Positions 10,389 to 20,778 of a stretch of DNA of 25,665 nt are shown here, in pieces. Source of the stretch: Euprymna scolopes (taxonomy: Eukaryota; Mollusca; Cephalopoda; Sepiida; Sepiolidae); assembly GCA_024364805.1 (NCBI GenBank), contig CM044489.1, positions 78,931,390 through 78,957,054 of the forward strand. The letters are read 5' to 3'. Each line of letters opens with the position of its first letter. Positions within the stretch are counted from its first letter, which is position 1. Made by a program: the position numbers and the translations under genes. Below the pieces are notes generated by a model. The model worked only from the letters and a program-made list of their open reading frames with translations. It was not told the DNA's origin and made no database searches.

Positions 10389-12694
10389 AACTTTTTAATA
10401 TTTTTACCTACTTTCTGATGTATTTACCTATTTTGTAATGTTTTACCTACCTTGTAATGCTTTTACCTATATTGTAATGTGTTTACCTACTTTGTAATGT
10501 TTTACCTATTCTGTAATGTTTTTACATACATTGTAATTTATTTACATACTTTGTAATGATTCTACCTAATTTGTAATGTTTTTACTTACTTTGTAATGTG
10601 TTGCCTATTTTGTAAAGGTTTTACCTTCATTGTAATGTTTTTACCATCATTTATAATTTTTTTCCTGACTGTAATATTTTTATTATTTTGTAATGACATT
10701 TCCTACTTTATAATGTTTTACCTACTTTGTAATGTTTAACCTATTTTGTAATACATTTCTTATGGTGTAATCTTTTTACGTTCTTTGAAATGCTTTTACC
10801 TACTTTTTAATGTTTTACTGATTTTGTAATGTCTTTAACTACATTGCAATATTTTTACTTTTTTGTAATGCTTTACTTTCAATGTAATGTTTTTTCAAAC
10901 TTAAAAATGCTTTTTCCCTATTTTGTAATGTATTACTTACTTTGTAATGTTTTCATTAATTTTGTCATTTTCTTTTACTTTGTAATGTATTTACCTATTT
11001 TGTAATGTTTTTACCTATTTTGTAATTTTTTTTACTTATTTTGTAATGTTTTTGCTCATTTTGTAATGCTCTGATCTACTTTGTAATGTTTTTATTAATT
11101 TTGTCATGTTTTTGTTTACTTTGTAATGTTTTTACCTATTTTACCGATTTTTGATTATTTTCTAACGCTTTTATCTACTTTGTAATGTTTTTACTTTGTT
11201 TATAATGTTTTTACTTATTTTGTAACGCTTTTTTACCTTCTGTGTAATGCTTTTACATACTTAGTAACATATTTGCACACTTTGTTAACTTTTCACCTAT
11301 TTTGTAATGCTTTTACTAATGTTGTAACATTTCTACCTCCTATGTAATGTGTTTGCTTAGTTTTTAAAGTTTTTGCTTACTTTGTAATGTTTTTACTAAC
11401 GTTATAAAGTTTTTCCTATTTTGTAATGCTTTTACCTATTTTATAGTGTAAGGTTTTTTCCCAATTTTGTAAAGTTTTTTTTTCTTTATAATATTTTTAC
11501 CTTCCCTGTGACATTTTTATCTACTTTGTAATTTTTGAAAATATTTGTAATGTATCTATCTACTTTTTGATCTTTTTACTTGCTTAGTACATTTTTACCT
11601 ACTTTGTAATGCTTTTACTTACTTTGTAATGTTTTTACACACTTTGTAATGTTTTTACATACTTTGTAATGTATTTACCTCCTTTGTAATGTTTTACGTA
11701 CTTTTTGATGTTTTTATCTACTTTGTATCTTTTTACTTACATTGTAATGTTTTAACTATTTGTAATGATATTTCCTACTTCATAGTGTTTTTACATACTT
11801 TGTAATGTTTTTACCTATATTGTAATGCATTTTGCCTACGTTGTGATGTCTTCACGTTCTTTTTAATGTTTTTTACCTAATTTGTAATTTTATACCGATT
11901 TTGTAGTGTTTTACTTACTTTGCAATATTTTTACCTTTTTTATAACGCTTTTACTTACAGTGTAATGTTTTTACCTACTTAATAATACTTTTACATATTT
12001 TGAAATTTTTTTTACCTATTTTGTAATACATTTAATTACTTTGTAATGTTTTATTTACTTGGTAATGATTTTATTCATTTTGTAATGTTTTCTACTTATT
12101 TAGTAATGCTTCTTTCTACTTTTTATTAATGTTTTAAAATATTTTGTAACGCTTTTGCCTAATGTTTAATATTTTTACATACTGAGCAAAGTATTTACAT
12201 ACTTTTTAATGTTTTTACCTATTTTGTAATGTTTTTACTTGGTTTGTAATGTTTTTACCTACTTTGTTAAGTTTTGCTGATTTTGTAATGATTTTACCTA
12301 TTTTTTTAATGCCTTTACAAATTTTCTGAAGTTTTTACAAAGTTTTAAAAGTGTTTTTTTTCTTTGTGATGTTTTTATCTTCCTTGTAATGCGTTTACCC
12401 ACTTTGTACTGGTCTTCCATACTTTATAAAGTTTTTACCTAATTTATAATGCTTTTACATATTTGTAATATTTTTAACTGTAATGTTTTTATTTAATTCT
12501 AATGTATTTTTTACTCTGTAAAGTCTTCACCAAGTTTTTCCCTACTTTGTAATATTTTTTACCTACTTTGTAATCTTTTTACAAACTTATTAATGTTTTT
12601 ACATATTTTGATGTGTTTTTACATATTTGTAATGCTTTTACCTACTTTGTATTGTTTTTACTTACTTTGTAATCTTTTACCGATTTTGTCATTG
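10389..12694 (+). repeat. Degenerate ~20-bp minisatellite, left block (~115 units)
   Basis: The whole stretch is built of units near TTTTTACCTACTTTGTAATG, with units of 18-21 bases and much point variation (CCTA/CATA/CTTA; ACTTTG/ATTTTG; TAATG/TAACG). Each unit contains TTAC and GTAA as a small inverted repeat. There is no credible coding frame. The translation gives Phe/Leu/Tyr-rich hydrophobic strings that are a by-product of the unit. The array starts abruptly at the end of the fossil pol region and stops at the LTR at 12,696. The same unit resumes at about 17,557. Confidence 0.95.
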
Positions 12695-12695
12695 T

Positions 12696-12958
12696 TGTGG
12701 GGTACAAATCACCCCTATTTGAGAACTAAGTGGAATCCACCAGTCCTATGAATACTAATGGTTTCAGAGACTAAATAGAGACATTCATACCATGTTTAAC
12801 CGCATGCTACGAACACGTTACCGCATGCTACGAACACGTTACTCTCATACCACTTTAGTGGCTCCTGTATTCTTTATGATAAATGCATATTATATTTTAT
12901 AAACTTTACACTACTTGTGGTTTCTTTCATTTATAACCCTTGGCACGGGTCTACAACA
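12696..12958 (+). repeat. 5' LTR of the plus-strand Ty3-type element
   Basis: It starts TGTGGGGTACAAATCACCCC and probably ends ..CTACAACA just before the primer-binding-like region, giving the usual TG..CA ends. It is longer than the 3' LTR. Differences include an extra ~25-base segment near 12,746-12,770, an internal 21-base tandem duplication, and a right-hand segment not present in the 3' copy. A GATAAAT string near 12,880 is shared by both. Confidence 0.88.
12799..12840 (+). repeat. 21-bp tandem duplication inside the 5' LTR
   Basis: Bases 12,799-12,819 and 12,820-12,840 are identical and each contains the palindrome GCATGC. The 3' LTR has a single unit with one difference, so the duplication probably arose after insertion. 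Confidence 0.93.
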
Positions 12959-13864
12959 ACTGGCTGACGAGGATGATTCAAGAACTTCCTGGATCAATCT
13001 ACAATAATTGCTAACAACAACTGAATAACGAATATTCGGGCAACGAATTCACTCTAAAAAACAGTCATTGGAAGACAGCATTTGACGACCAAAAGGATGC
13101 AAGAAAAAAAGAACACACGCGGATATTCGAAATATTTTTCCTACACTCGGAGGAAATTTGAACCTTCTAGAGTATTTATTTTTCAAAAGTTCGGTGAAGA
13201 ACGGGAAAAACTACTTGTCTACGTTGGGAAAAACCAACATTCGAGCGTAAAAATCCACAAACACGGGATAAAGACCACTTCAAAAAAATGACAATAATTC
13301 TTGCCGAAAAAAGGGTTTTTAACAAAGACGTCGTCAAAAGCCTTATCTTGCTGTTAAAATGGCTACTAAACGAGAACGCAACTACGAGTTGAAACGGAAC
13401 TCATAATTGCGTGGAGAATTATTACTTCAGAATTAACGAGATCAAGTTTTCAGTAAGTACAAAAAAAACTTGTTTCTATCCCTATGAAAAGTAATGTTGA
13501 AAAAAGACTTTGTCATTCTAAAAAGCATGTCTTGCTAATACGTCTTATGGTTAAAAAGGCGTTGGAAAAAGAAAACATAACACCTGCTAAATAAATGATA
13601 GCATATTTTATTTTATTGGCTAAAGCGAGTATTTGCACAAATTAAAAAAGACGTCGAATTTTAATCCGATTAAAATAAACTTTTCACTGGTCGACGCGAC
13701 TGCACGTCGAAGAAGAAAAAACGATTTCGCTATGCACGACAAACAAAGTGTTAACAAGTGAAGGACATTCTTTTTCGCACAGATATCGAAAGGAATAGCC
13801 AATAGTAAATAAATGCTATAAACTCTCTTTCATACATAAGTAACTTTTTCTTTTTAAGGAAAAA

Positions 13865-13985
13865 AGAGAAAAGTAAAAGGTGTAGGATCAACAAGGAATT
13901 GAACCCAGTACCTACACGTTACGAAAATTGAATGATGATAAACGAAATCTACTGCTTTCTGTATAAATGCAAACGCCGAATTATT
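13865..13985 (-). repeat. Possible tRNA-derived SINE relic within the LTR element's leader
   Basis: On the minus strand the segment reads TACTGGGTTCAATTCCTTG (near 13,910-13,890), close to the pol III B box GGTTCGANTCC. It is preceded by an ATTTCGTTTATC string. This resembles the promoter half of common invertebrate tRNA-type SINEs. Its T-arm does not pair well, so it is not a working tRNA. The leader of the sister copy does not obviously contain it, which would fit insertion of one element into another, but the alignment there is poor. Confidence 0.3.
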
Positions 13986-14209
13986 TTCTCAGAAAAAATT
14001 GCCACACGAGGAAATAAATATATGAAAGAAATATTTGTTAAAAGATACGAATTTTGTAAAGTTTTTTTTTTCTATAGAGTTGGTACTATGGGAAAAGTAA
14101 ATCAACGAATTGTCTTGTTTCTGAAAAAAAAACTAATTCTGCCATATACCGTCCCCAAAAAAATGGAAGATTTTGCAGAACAAATTTTGGAAATGGTGAA
14201 ATTCCAACA

Positions 14210-14508
14210 AAGTTAATAATTAGAACTTCAAAAAAGGTTCCTAGAAGAGCATTTGGCAATACGGAAACAAAACGGAGAGAAACAGTTAAATTTAATAAAA
14301 TATTTCGAGGAAAAACAAGACAAAGAAAGAAAGAAATGAACGAACAAATATTGGAAAAGCAGTTAGAATTAATAAAATTATTTGAGGAAAAACAGGAAAG
14401 AGAAAGGAAAGAAATGAATGAAAAAATATTGGAATTGAAAAAATTACATTTAGAGCAACAAAACCAGTCAGATAAAAAAAAAATAGATAACGCCAGTGTT
14501 AATGAATA
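14210..14508 (+). pseudogene. Charged coiled-coil region before gag (fossil)
   Basis: This purine-rich stretch encodes Lys/Glu/Gln-rich helical sequence with regularly spaced Leu and Ile. A block of about 26 residues resembling QLELIKLFEEKQERERKEMN occurs twice in tandem (starting near 14,283 and 14,360). The pattern is that of a coiled coil and would suit an assembly or oligomerisation segment of a gag protein. The minus-strand family member has the matching purine-rich tract at 4,844-4,681, so it belongs to the family. Confidence 0.55.
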
Positions 14509-14509
14509 A

Positions 14510-15345
14510 GGACAGCGGAGAAGAAACCAACACGGCTTTTTCCCAAAATGCGATCTCATCAGCTATTGATACATTTCACTATGCTCCCGAGGAAGACCTA
14601 ACGTTTGAGGCATATTTCAGAAGATTTGAAGACATTTTAAGATTGATTGCAGTGCATGGACGGATCAAAAGAAGGTTCGTTTATTGCTACGGAAGGTAGG
14701 TACATTCGAACATAACAAATTCGTGGACTATATTTTACCAAGAAAAGCCAAGGAATTGTCGTTTGACATTATACTGTCCAAAAAGAAGCCTTTTTCATAA
14801 AAGAGGGAACTGCATGAATCTTACACATAAGGAGAGTCAGGACTATACGACATTTGCGTCTATAGTTAATAAGCACTGTGACGATTTCAAGTTGTCGTCA
14901 TTAACGGCGGACAATTTCAAATGCTTAATATTTACACAAAGTTTGATAGTCACAAAAGACGCCGATATAAGACATCGTGTTCTAAATAAATTGGAATTAG
15001 AACCTGATTTGACGCTTCAGAAACTGGCTGAAGATTGTCTGCGGTTCGTGGCAATGAAGCAAGATTCCCGAAACATAGAAGAAGCAGGTATCGCGCACAT
15101 TAAAAAAATATGCTTAAAAAATAAAGGATACCCGCCCACCAGCAATTACCAACGAAAAGGCAAAAAGAACCCTTCACAAAATTATCAGGATAGACAAAAT
15201 CCTAGGACGCCTTGTAGCAAATGGGGAGGACCTCATGGGTACAATGCATGTCAGTACCAAAGGAAAATAACATGTGACCTATGCAAGCGAGCAGGACACA
15301 AGGCCTCATATTGCAGAGCAAAAGTAGCAAAAAGAGCTACGTAAA
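14510..15345 (+). pseudogene. Gag region of the LTR element with a zinc knuckle (fossil)
   Basis: A capsid-like segment with DLTFEAYFRRFEDILRLI (about 14,598-14,651) opens the region. A middle segment with DLTLQKLAEDCLRFVAMKQD (near 15,008-15,066) is typical of the C-terminal half of Ty3-type capsids. The nucleocapsid end has a CX2CX4HX4C knuckle, CDLCKRAGHKASYC, at about 15,271-15,312, and a less regular Cys-rich segment just before it. The order capsid then knuckle identifies gag. The minus-strand copy has the same capsid-like segments. The region is part of a broken element. Confidence 0.75.
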
Positions 15346-17275
15346 AACTGCAAAAATGGACCCTTCACCAACAGAGAGCATAAGGAAATATGTTACGGTG
15401 AGAATCAGAAATAAAGAAGTAAAACTGCAGCTCGATTCAGGGTCGGATTTATCAATTACAAATTTTCACACGTGGAAGGAAAGCTCACGTATACAAAGAC
15501 GAATAAAGTCGCAAGATCGGTAACTGGTGAAAAAATAATTTTTGAGGGTGAGGTAGTGTCACTAAAAAAACGACAAAAAGCTAAAAGTGTGCGTTCTATT
15601 AAAAAAGGACAAAAAATAGGACTGGACGCCTGTGTGCCAGGCAGCGTTTAAGAAATTAAAAGATGTATTAACGTCAGATTTATCCCTGACTCATTTCAAT
15701 CCGAAACAAGAGATTATTGTCGCAACTGACGCAAGTTCTTATGGGATCGGGGCGTGAATTCTACACAAGATGCCTGATGGTCCACCAAGCCGATCGCCCA
15801 TGCATCAAGAACTTTACTGCCTGCCGAGAAGAATTACTCCCAAATCAAAAAGGAAGCACTGGAAATCATATTCGGTGTTACAAAATTCCACCGATTTTTA
15901 CACGGTCGTAAATTAAAATTACAAACTGACCATAAGCCGCTTATAACCATCTTTGGCTCTAAAAAGGTCTGCCAACTTACACAGCCAACAGACTGCAAGG
16001 ATGAGCGACCATTCTACTGAATTACGACTTCAGTATGAAATTTCTTACATCTGCGAAGTTGTCACGTAGACGGATTGTCGCGATTAATCCCGAAATCAAG
16101 GGAACCGCTGGAAGACACAATAATAGCGTCACTACAAAGGGGAAAGGACTATACACAAATACTATGTAAAACAATCAAGGAACTACCAGTCACTTTGGAT
16201 GATATAATAAGGGAGGCTGAAGAAGACGGTTTCATCAAAGAAATGAAACAAAAAATTAAATTAGATGAATCGGCGGCGGAAGCTTATTCTATGTGCAATG
16301 AGGTACTGTTGTGCCGAGAAAGAGTAGTAATTCCAGCTACACTACAAAAGAAAATTCTTAAGGATTTCCATACGGGGCACCCTGGGGCACCCTGGGGCTA
16401 CGCGAATACAGAGTCTCATGAGGTTCTACATTTACTGGAAGAGTATGGACACTGATATAGAAGGCACGGTAAAGTCGTGTAAGGAATGCGAATTGACTGC
16501 AAAAGCGCCCCAATGCAATTTAGCCCGTAGCTTAAAGCGGACCACCCATGGTAAAGAATACACGTAGATTACGCAGGTCCACTGTATGGAAACTATTATT
16601 TAATAGTGGTAAACAGTTTTTCCAAATGGTCTGAGATATTTTGATGTAAAAATCCAACGACGGCTTTTACAATCACTGCTCTTCACGAATTGTTATCTAG
16701 GTTTGGTGTGATTGATTTCTAGTGTCACAATGGCACACAATTCACTTAAGCAGATTTTAAAAGTTTCTGCGAGGATTTCCAGGTTAACCACATAACGACG
16801 CCAACCTATCATCCCAGTTCGAACGGTCAGGCAGAGAGGTTTGTAGACACGCTAAAAAGAGCTCTGAAGAAGGCTAAAGAAAAGGCGTTACAAGAGTTTT
16901 TACAAGTTTACCGAATTACGCCAAATGAAAAGACTCCATCGAAGATGTCGCCGGCAGAGTTAATGTTTGCGATGAAAATTAGGCCGGTCTTCGATAAACT
17001 TTTGCCAAAACAGGTGAAACCGCCAAATACTATAGTTCCTAAAAAGAGGTATTTAACTGGTGAAAAGGTATTTTTCCAGGTACACAAAAATAATAGTACG
17101 ATGTGGTAACTAGGAAAGATCCAGAAAAGGGTCAGACAGATGGTCTACATTATCGAAGATCCAAGATTTACACACAAGAAACATTTAAACCAAATTCGGA
17201 AAGGTATCACAAATAATGGAAGACAACTGCCTGCTGAACAAGAAGAAGTAATGGACCATATATATGACGCATAAC
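15346..17275 (+). pseudogene. Pol region of the LTR element: protease, RNase H and integrase parts (fossil)
   Basis: The protease is marked by VKLQLDSGSDLSITN (about 15,417-15,461), the retropepsin D-S/T-G box. RNase H is marked by IIVATDASSYGIG (about 15,714-15,753) and a later TDHKPL (about 15,926-15,943). Integrase is indicated by the zinc-binding HHCC region (about 16,370-16,500), the DYAGP and YLIVV strings (about 16,565-16,615), a WHNGTQFT-like acidic site near 16,730, and a SNGQAERFVDTLKRALKKAK block (about 16,819-16,880). The region ends in a C-terminal tail with HLNQIRKG. It is fossil sequence, read in several frames; no reverse transcriptase core is evident. Confidence 0.75.
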
Positions 17276-17394
17276 ACCACAGGCAGCCGAAAACGCTGGT
17301 CCTCCAGAAAAAGGAAAACGGCCGACCCGATAGAGATCGACCCCAGGAAAAAGAGCTATACGACCATTCCAGAGGAATGAAAAGCTCGGGAGGT

Positions 17395-17556
17395 TGTGGG
17401 GTACAAAATCACCCCTATATCAGAACTAAGTGGAATCAACCAGTCCTAAATGGAGACATTCATACCATGTTTAACCGCATGCTACGGACACGTTCCTCTC
17501 ATACCACTTTAGTGGCTCCTGTATTCTTTATGATAAATACATATATTTTTTACACT
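17395..17556 (+). repeat. 3' LTR of the plus-strand Ty3-type element (short form)
   Basis: It begins TGTGGGGTACAAAATCACCCC and tracks the 5' LTR closely as far as the TTTTTACACT string, where minisatellite sequence takes over. It is preceded by an A/G-rich polypurine-like segment. Because the outer part of this LTR is not seen, target-site duplications could not be checked. Confidence 0.85.
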
Positions 17557-18462
17557 TAAAATGCTTTTACTTATTTTGTATTTTTTTACCTATTTTGTAA
17601 TGCTTTTACTTATTTTGTAATGTTTTTTACTTTTTTCGTAATTTTTTATCTACTTTGTTATGTTTTTACTTATTTTCCAAAATTTTTACCTATTTCATGT
17701 TTTTACCTACTTTGTCGTGTTTTTACCAACTTTGTAATGCTTTTATCTTTTTTATTATAAATTTCCCTGTTTTGTAATGCTTTTCTTTTATTGTAATATT
17801 TTAACTATTTTGTAATTCTTCTTTTTACCTTGTAATGTTTTTTTACTTTGTAATCTTTTTACCACTTTATGATAGTTTCCCTGTTTTGTAATGCTTTTCC
17901 ATCTTGTAATGTTTTTACCTATTTTAGTAATGTTTTTACTTATTTGATAATGTTTTTATCTATTTTGTTCAGTTGTATTTTTTACCTACTTTGTAATGTT
18001 TTACCTATTTTGTCATGTTTCTACATATTTTGTAAGATTTTTACCCTACCTGGTTATGTGTTTGCTTATTTTTAATGTTTTACCTTTTTTTGATATTTTT
18101 ACCTATCTTGCAATGTTTTTGTTTTTACATATTTTACAATGTTTTTCCTTCTTTGTAATGTTTTACCTAGTTTATATTGTTTTCGTCTTTTTATGATGTT
18201 TTTACATATTTTGTAATGTTTTTGTTTATTTTATAATGTTTTACGTATTTTGTAATGTTTTTCCTTCTTTGTAATATTTTTACTTACTTTGTAATGTTCT
18301 TACCTAGTTTGTAATGTTTTTACCTACTTTATATTTTTACTTGTTTTGTAATATTCTTACATACTTTGTAATGCTTTTTATTTATTTTTTATGTTTTTAC
18401 CTTTTCTGTGAAGTTTTTACTTTCTTTATGAAGTTTTTACTTACTTTTTAAAGTTTTTACCT
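17557..18462 (+). repeat. Degenerate ~20-bp minisatellite, right block (~45 units)
   Basis: The unit is the same as at 10,389-12,694, in the same orientation and at a similar level of degeneracy. That is what makes the LTR element between them an insertion into one array. ORFs across it are hydrophobic artefacts of the repeat. Confidence 0.95.
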
Positions 18463-18622
18463 ACTTTGTAATGTTGTTACATATTCTGTAACGTTTACTT
18501 TGTAAAGTACACTTTGTAATGTTGTTACATATTCTGTAACGTTTACTTTGTAAAGTACACTTTGTAAGGTTGTTACATATTCTGTAACGTTTACTTTGTA
18601 AAGTACACTTTGTAAGGTGCAT
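18463..18622 (+). repeat. 48-bp tandem repeat (3 full units plus a partial) at the edge of the minisatellite
   Basis: Units are 18,463-18,510, 18,511-18,558 and 18,559-18,606, followed by a partial unit to about 18,622. They are nearly identical, with one variant base (TAATG to TAAGG). Each consists of about two and a half divergent minisatellite monomers, so this is a higher-order repeat. Because 48 is a multiple of three, a minus-strand frame (18,461-18,685) reads through it as a 16-residue peptide repeat containing TKCTLQSKRYRICNN. Confidence 0.95.
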
Positions 18623-20122
18623 TTTGAAATTGCTAAATTTCAAAGTAAATCTTGTACTTATATTTTTTAGTTTATAAAAAGACATTTTGTTTAACCATTT
18701 TCAAGCCTTGCAAGAATTGCTTTTTTCTAACTTTTATAAATATTAGTGTACAAACAGAAAAAAATTTCACTTATAATTTAATAATAATTAATGAACAAAG
18801 ATTGGTGTTTATCAGTATATAATATTTCAAGTTAAGTTACTTATATATAGATAAATAATTTTTCAAATAATTTAAAAATAAAACTGAAACCGTCTAATGT
18901 TAAAAACTCGTGTTATCAAGCAATCGATTAGGTTTTAAGGAAAAATAAGTTTTCGAAATTCAACAGATTGAAACTAAATTTGAATAATTCTGAAAATCAA
19001 TCAAATAATAGTGGAATTTTGAAAGAAAGGATATATTTTGAAATAATTCTTCATGGTGCAATGCAAAATTTATTATTTATTTAGTAATTATATATTTATT
19101 ATGATTGTTATAGTATTTATTGTTTGTTCCAATAATCTCATATTGTTACATACTCAACATTATGTCATACACGCCACAGCCAAGTTATCGTAATCATTAC
19201 AGAAACATTGATGTGCACAATACTTATTAATAACTTGCTTGTTTGTCGTTCTTTTTGTACACGTATCTGCTTGATCCTTACAGACTGATATAATATCTGC
19301 TCTGTAATTAAAGCTTCATGTTTATAGACTCAAAATGACACAAGACTGATGGAAGAGAGAGATCATATATTCAACGTGATTTTCGTTTCAAATCACTAAC
19401 CAGAGAGAGGGAGATATAGAAAAGGAAGGGAGAAAAAAATCTCAGTTATATCTTATCAACCTATGCCATACGCTTCGAGTGTTTTTACAACAAACTCCTT
19501 TGATATACGCTATCTCACTTTGAGTCATGATTTTAATGCATTCTCAATTTTCAACCTGGCTACAATAAATTGTCTTCTGTTAACTATTCGGCTGTTTCAT
19601 TTTCTGTTATGCTTAACTAACTAAATTATATACGAAAGAATATACATGTTCAATATCTAACAATATTAAGTTTTTTAAAAATCTGACACGAATATAAGAT
19701 CAAATTCTTCTAAATATTTCACCAGATAGGCACCAAAATCCTCCCTTATTAATTAATGTTTACATTATTTTTTATTCCTTCAGTTTACTCTTAAAATGAT
19801 TTACTTTAGTGCAATTTTATTTTGATTATACATTTTCTTCTAAAAGTACATTACTGTGTTAGAAAATAATCTAATTGTGCGATAGCTTTAACCGTTAAAA
19901 TATATTTTGTAAATAAATTTTTAATGCAATGATCTTTTTGGGATCTTCGATGGTCGGGTTATATAAAGGGTCATGAACGAATCAGGCAAATATAGATCTT
20001 CAGAAACGGGTAGAAACGAGAGGTGAGGATAGCTTAAATGGGGGACAAAACTAACCGTATCAACGGTGGCACGGAATAGGAGTTTACGATAGATGTTAAC
20101 GCGACTCTACGTAAAAGACGGG
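18623..20122. other. About 1.5 kb of very AT-rich DNA, no recognised gene
   Basis: I find no open frame with recognisable content. There is a purine-rich patch near 19,401-19,438 (GAGAGAGGGAGA-type). The AT-rich character suggests intergenic or intronic DNA. Confidence 0.45.
19960..19967 (+). promoter_or_regulatory. Possible TATA box (TATATAAA)
   Basis: TATATAAA sits in a locally GC-richer context (TGGTCGGGT upstream, GGGTCATG downstream), unlike the TA-only surroundings elsewhere. It lies upstream of the plus-strand candidate exons but 2.6 kb away, with no evident first exon next to it. It may be chance. Confidence 0.15.
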
Positions 20123-20188
20123 TTTGTTTTTTGTTTGTTTCTTTGTTTTTGTTTTTTTGTTGTTTTTGTTTTTTGTTGTTTTTTTTTT
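20123..20188 (+). repeat. T-rich (GTTT/GTTTTT)n low-complexity tract
   Basis: Almost only T with single spaced G or C. It ends in TTTTTTTTAG, so a splice-site predictor would score it as an acceptor. The following sequence has only a short open stretch, and I do not call an exon. Confidence 0.9.
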
Positions 20189-20778
20189 AGCTAAATTAAC
20201 GTCAACCCATCAGTCGAACTCAATAACATTAAGGTGCTATTCGCCCTACACACATTATTTCTTTCTAATTATTTTTTTAAAATCGTTCCAGGCAAGGCAT
20301 TAAACTACTGAATGTAAGGAGCTAGATAAATACTATTTTAAGATCAAACACTATCTAACAATAAGTGTTGATGGGGAGATTCCAACTGATAAAACAGCAA
20401 GTCTTCCCCATTTGTCAGAATCATTGCTCATGGAATGTGAGAACTAAAGGATCAAGTAAAATGAAACTGTCCACTTTTTACTCTCATTTCTGATGTACTA
20501 CTATGGTGATTAAGATAACATCATTCACTTTATCGTTCTAACCTTTCTTAATATCCGCATCGTGACAAGAAGGAACCAAAGCCGATTTTTTTTTGAAAGA
20601 GAGAGAGGGGGGGGATATCATCGAATCATATTAAAACTATTTCCTTTTCTTATAATATATTTCAGTATTAGAACTTTTGAGTCTTAAGAGCATACAATCA
20701 ATCCCGGGCATCACGGGGGAAATCACCTTTAGACGCCACTATATCGCCACTCACTTCATTGATAAAACTGTCGCTATC

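Larger units (their letters stand above)
12696..17556 (+). mobile_element. Ty3/gypsy-type LTR retroelement inserted in the minisatellite; broken
   Basis: The element has two LTRs (12,696-12,958 and 17,395-17,556). A primer-binding-like segment (12,960-12,980, containing GACGAGGATG) follows the first, and a polypurine-like segment (17,370-17,393) precedes the second. Between them lie a long leader, a charged coiled-coil region, gag with a zinc knuckle, an aspartic protease motif, RNase H and integrase. I do not see a reverse transcriptase core in this copy. The order is that of Ty3-type elements. Minisatellite of one unit type lies on both sides, so this is an insertion into the array. By eye the LTRs differ by about five percent outside gaps, pointing to an old but not ancient insertion. 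It looks broken, with roughly ten or more breaks. It shares its family with the minus-strand copy at 2,880-5,899. Confidence 0.85.

Noticed and set aside
13880-13925. tRNA gene on the minus strand
   Set aside because: Only the B-box-like part is present. The T-arm pairs poorly and no acceptor or anticodon arm can be drawn.
17869-18196. Two hydrophobic, membrane-like open frames
   Set aside because: They lie entirely in the ~20-bp minisatellite. The Phe/Leu/Tyr pattern follows from the T-rich unit and shifts frame with unit length.
19390-19440. Strong minus-strand polypyrimidine tract followed by TTAG
   Set aside because: All three frames downstream close within a few codons, so it does not support a coding exon.
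20179-20235. Splice acceptor after the T-rich tract with a ~46-base open segment and GTGCTA donor
   Set aside because: The T-rich tract is one of several similar low-complexity tracts and the open segment is too short to distinguish from chance.
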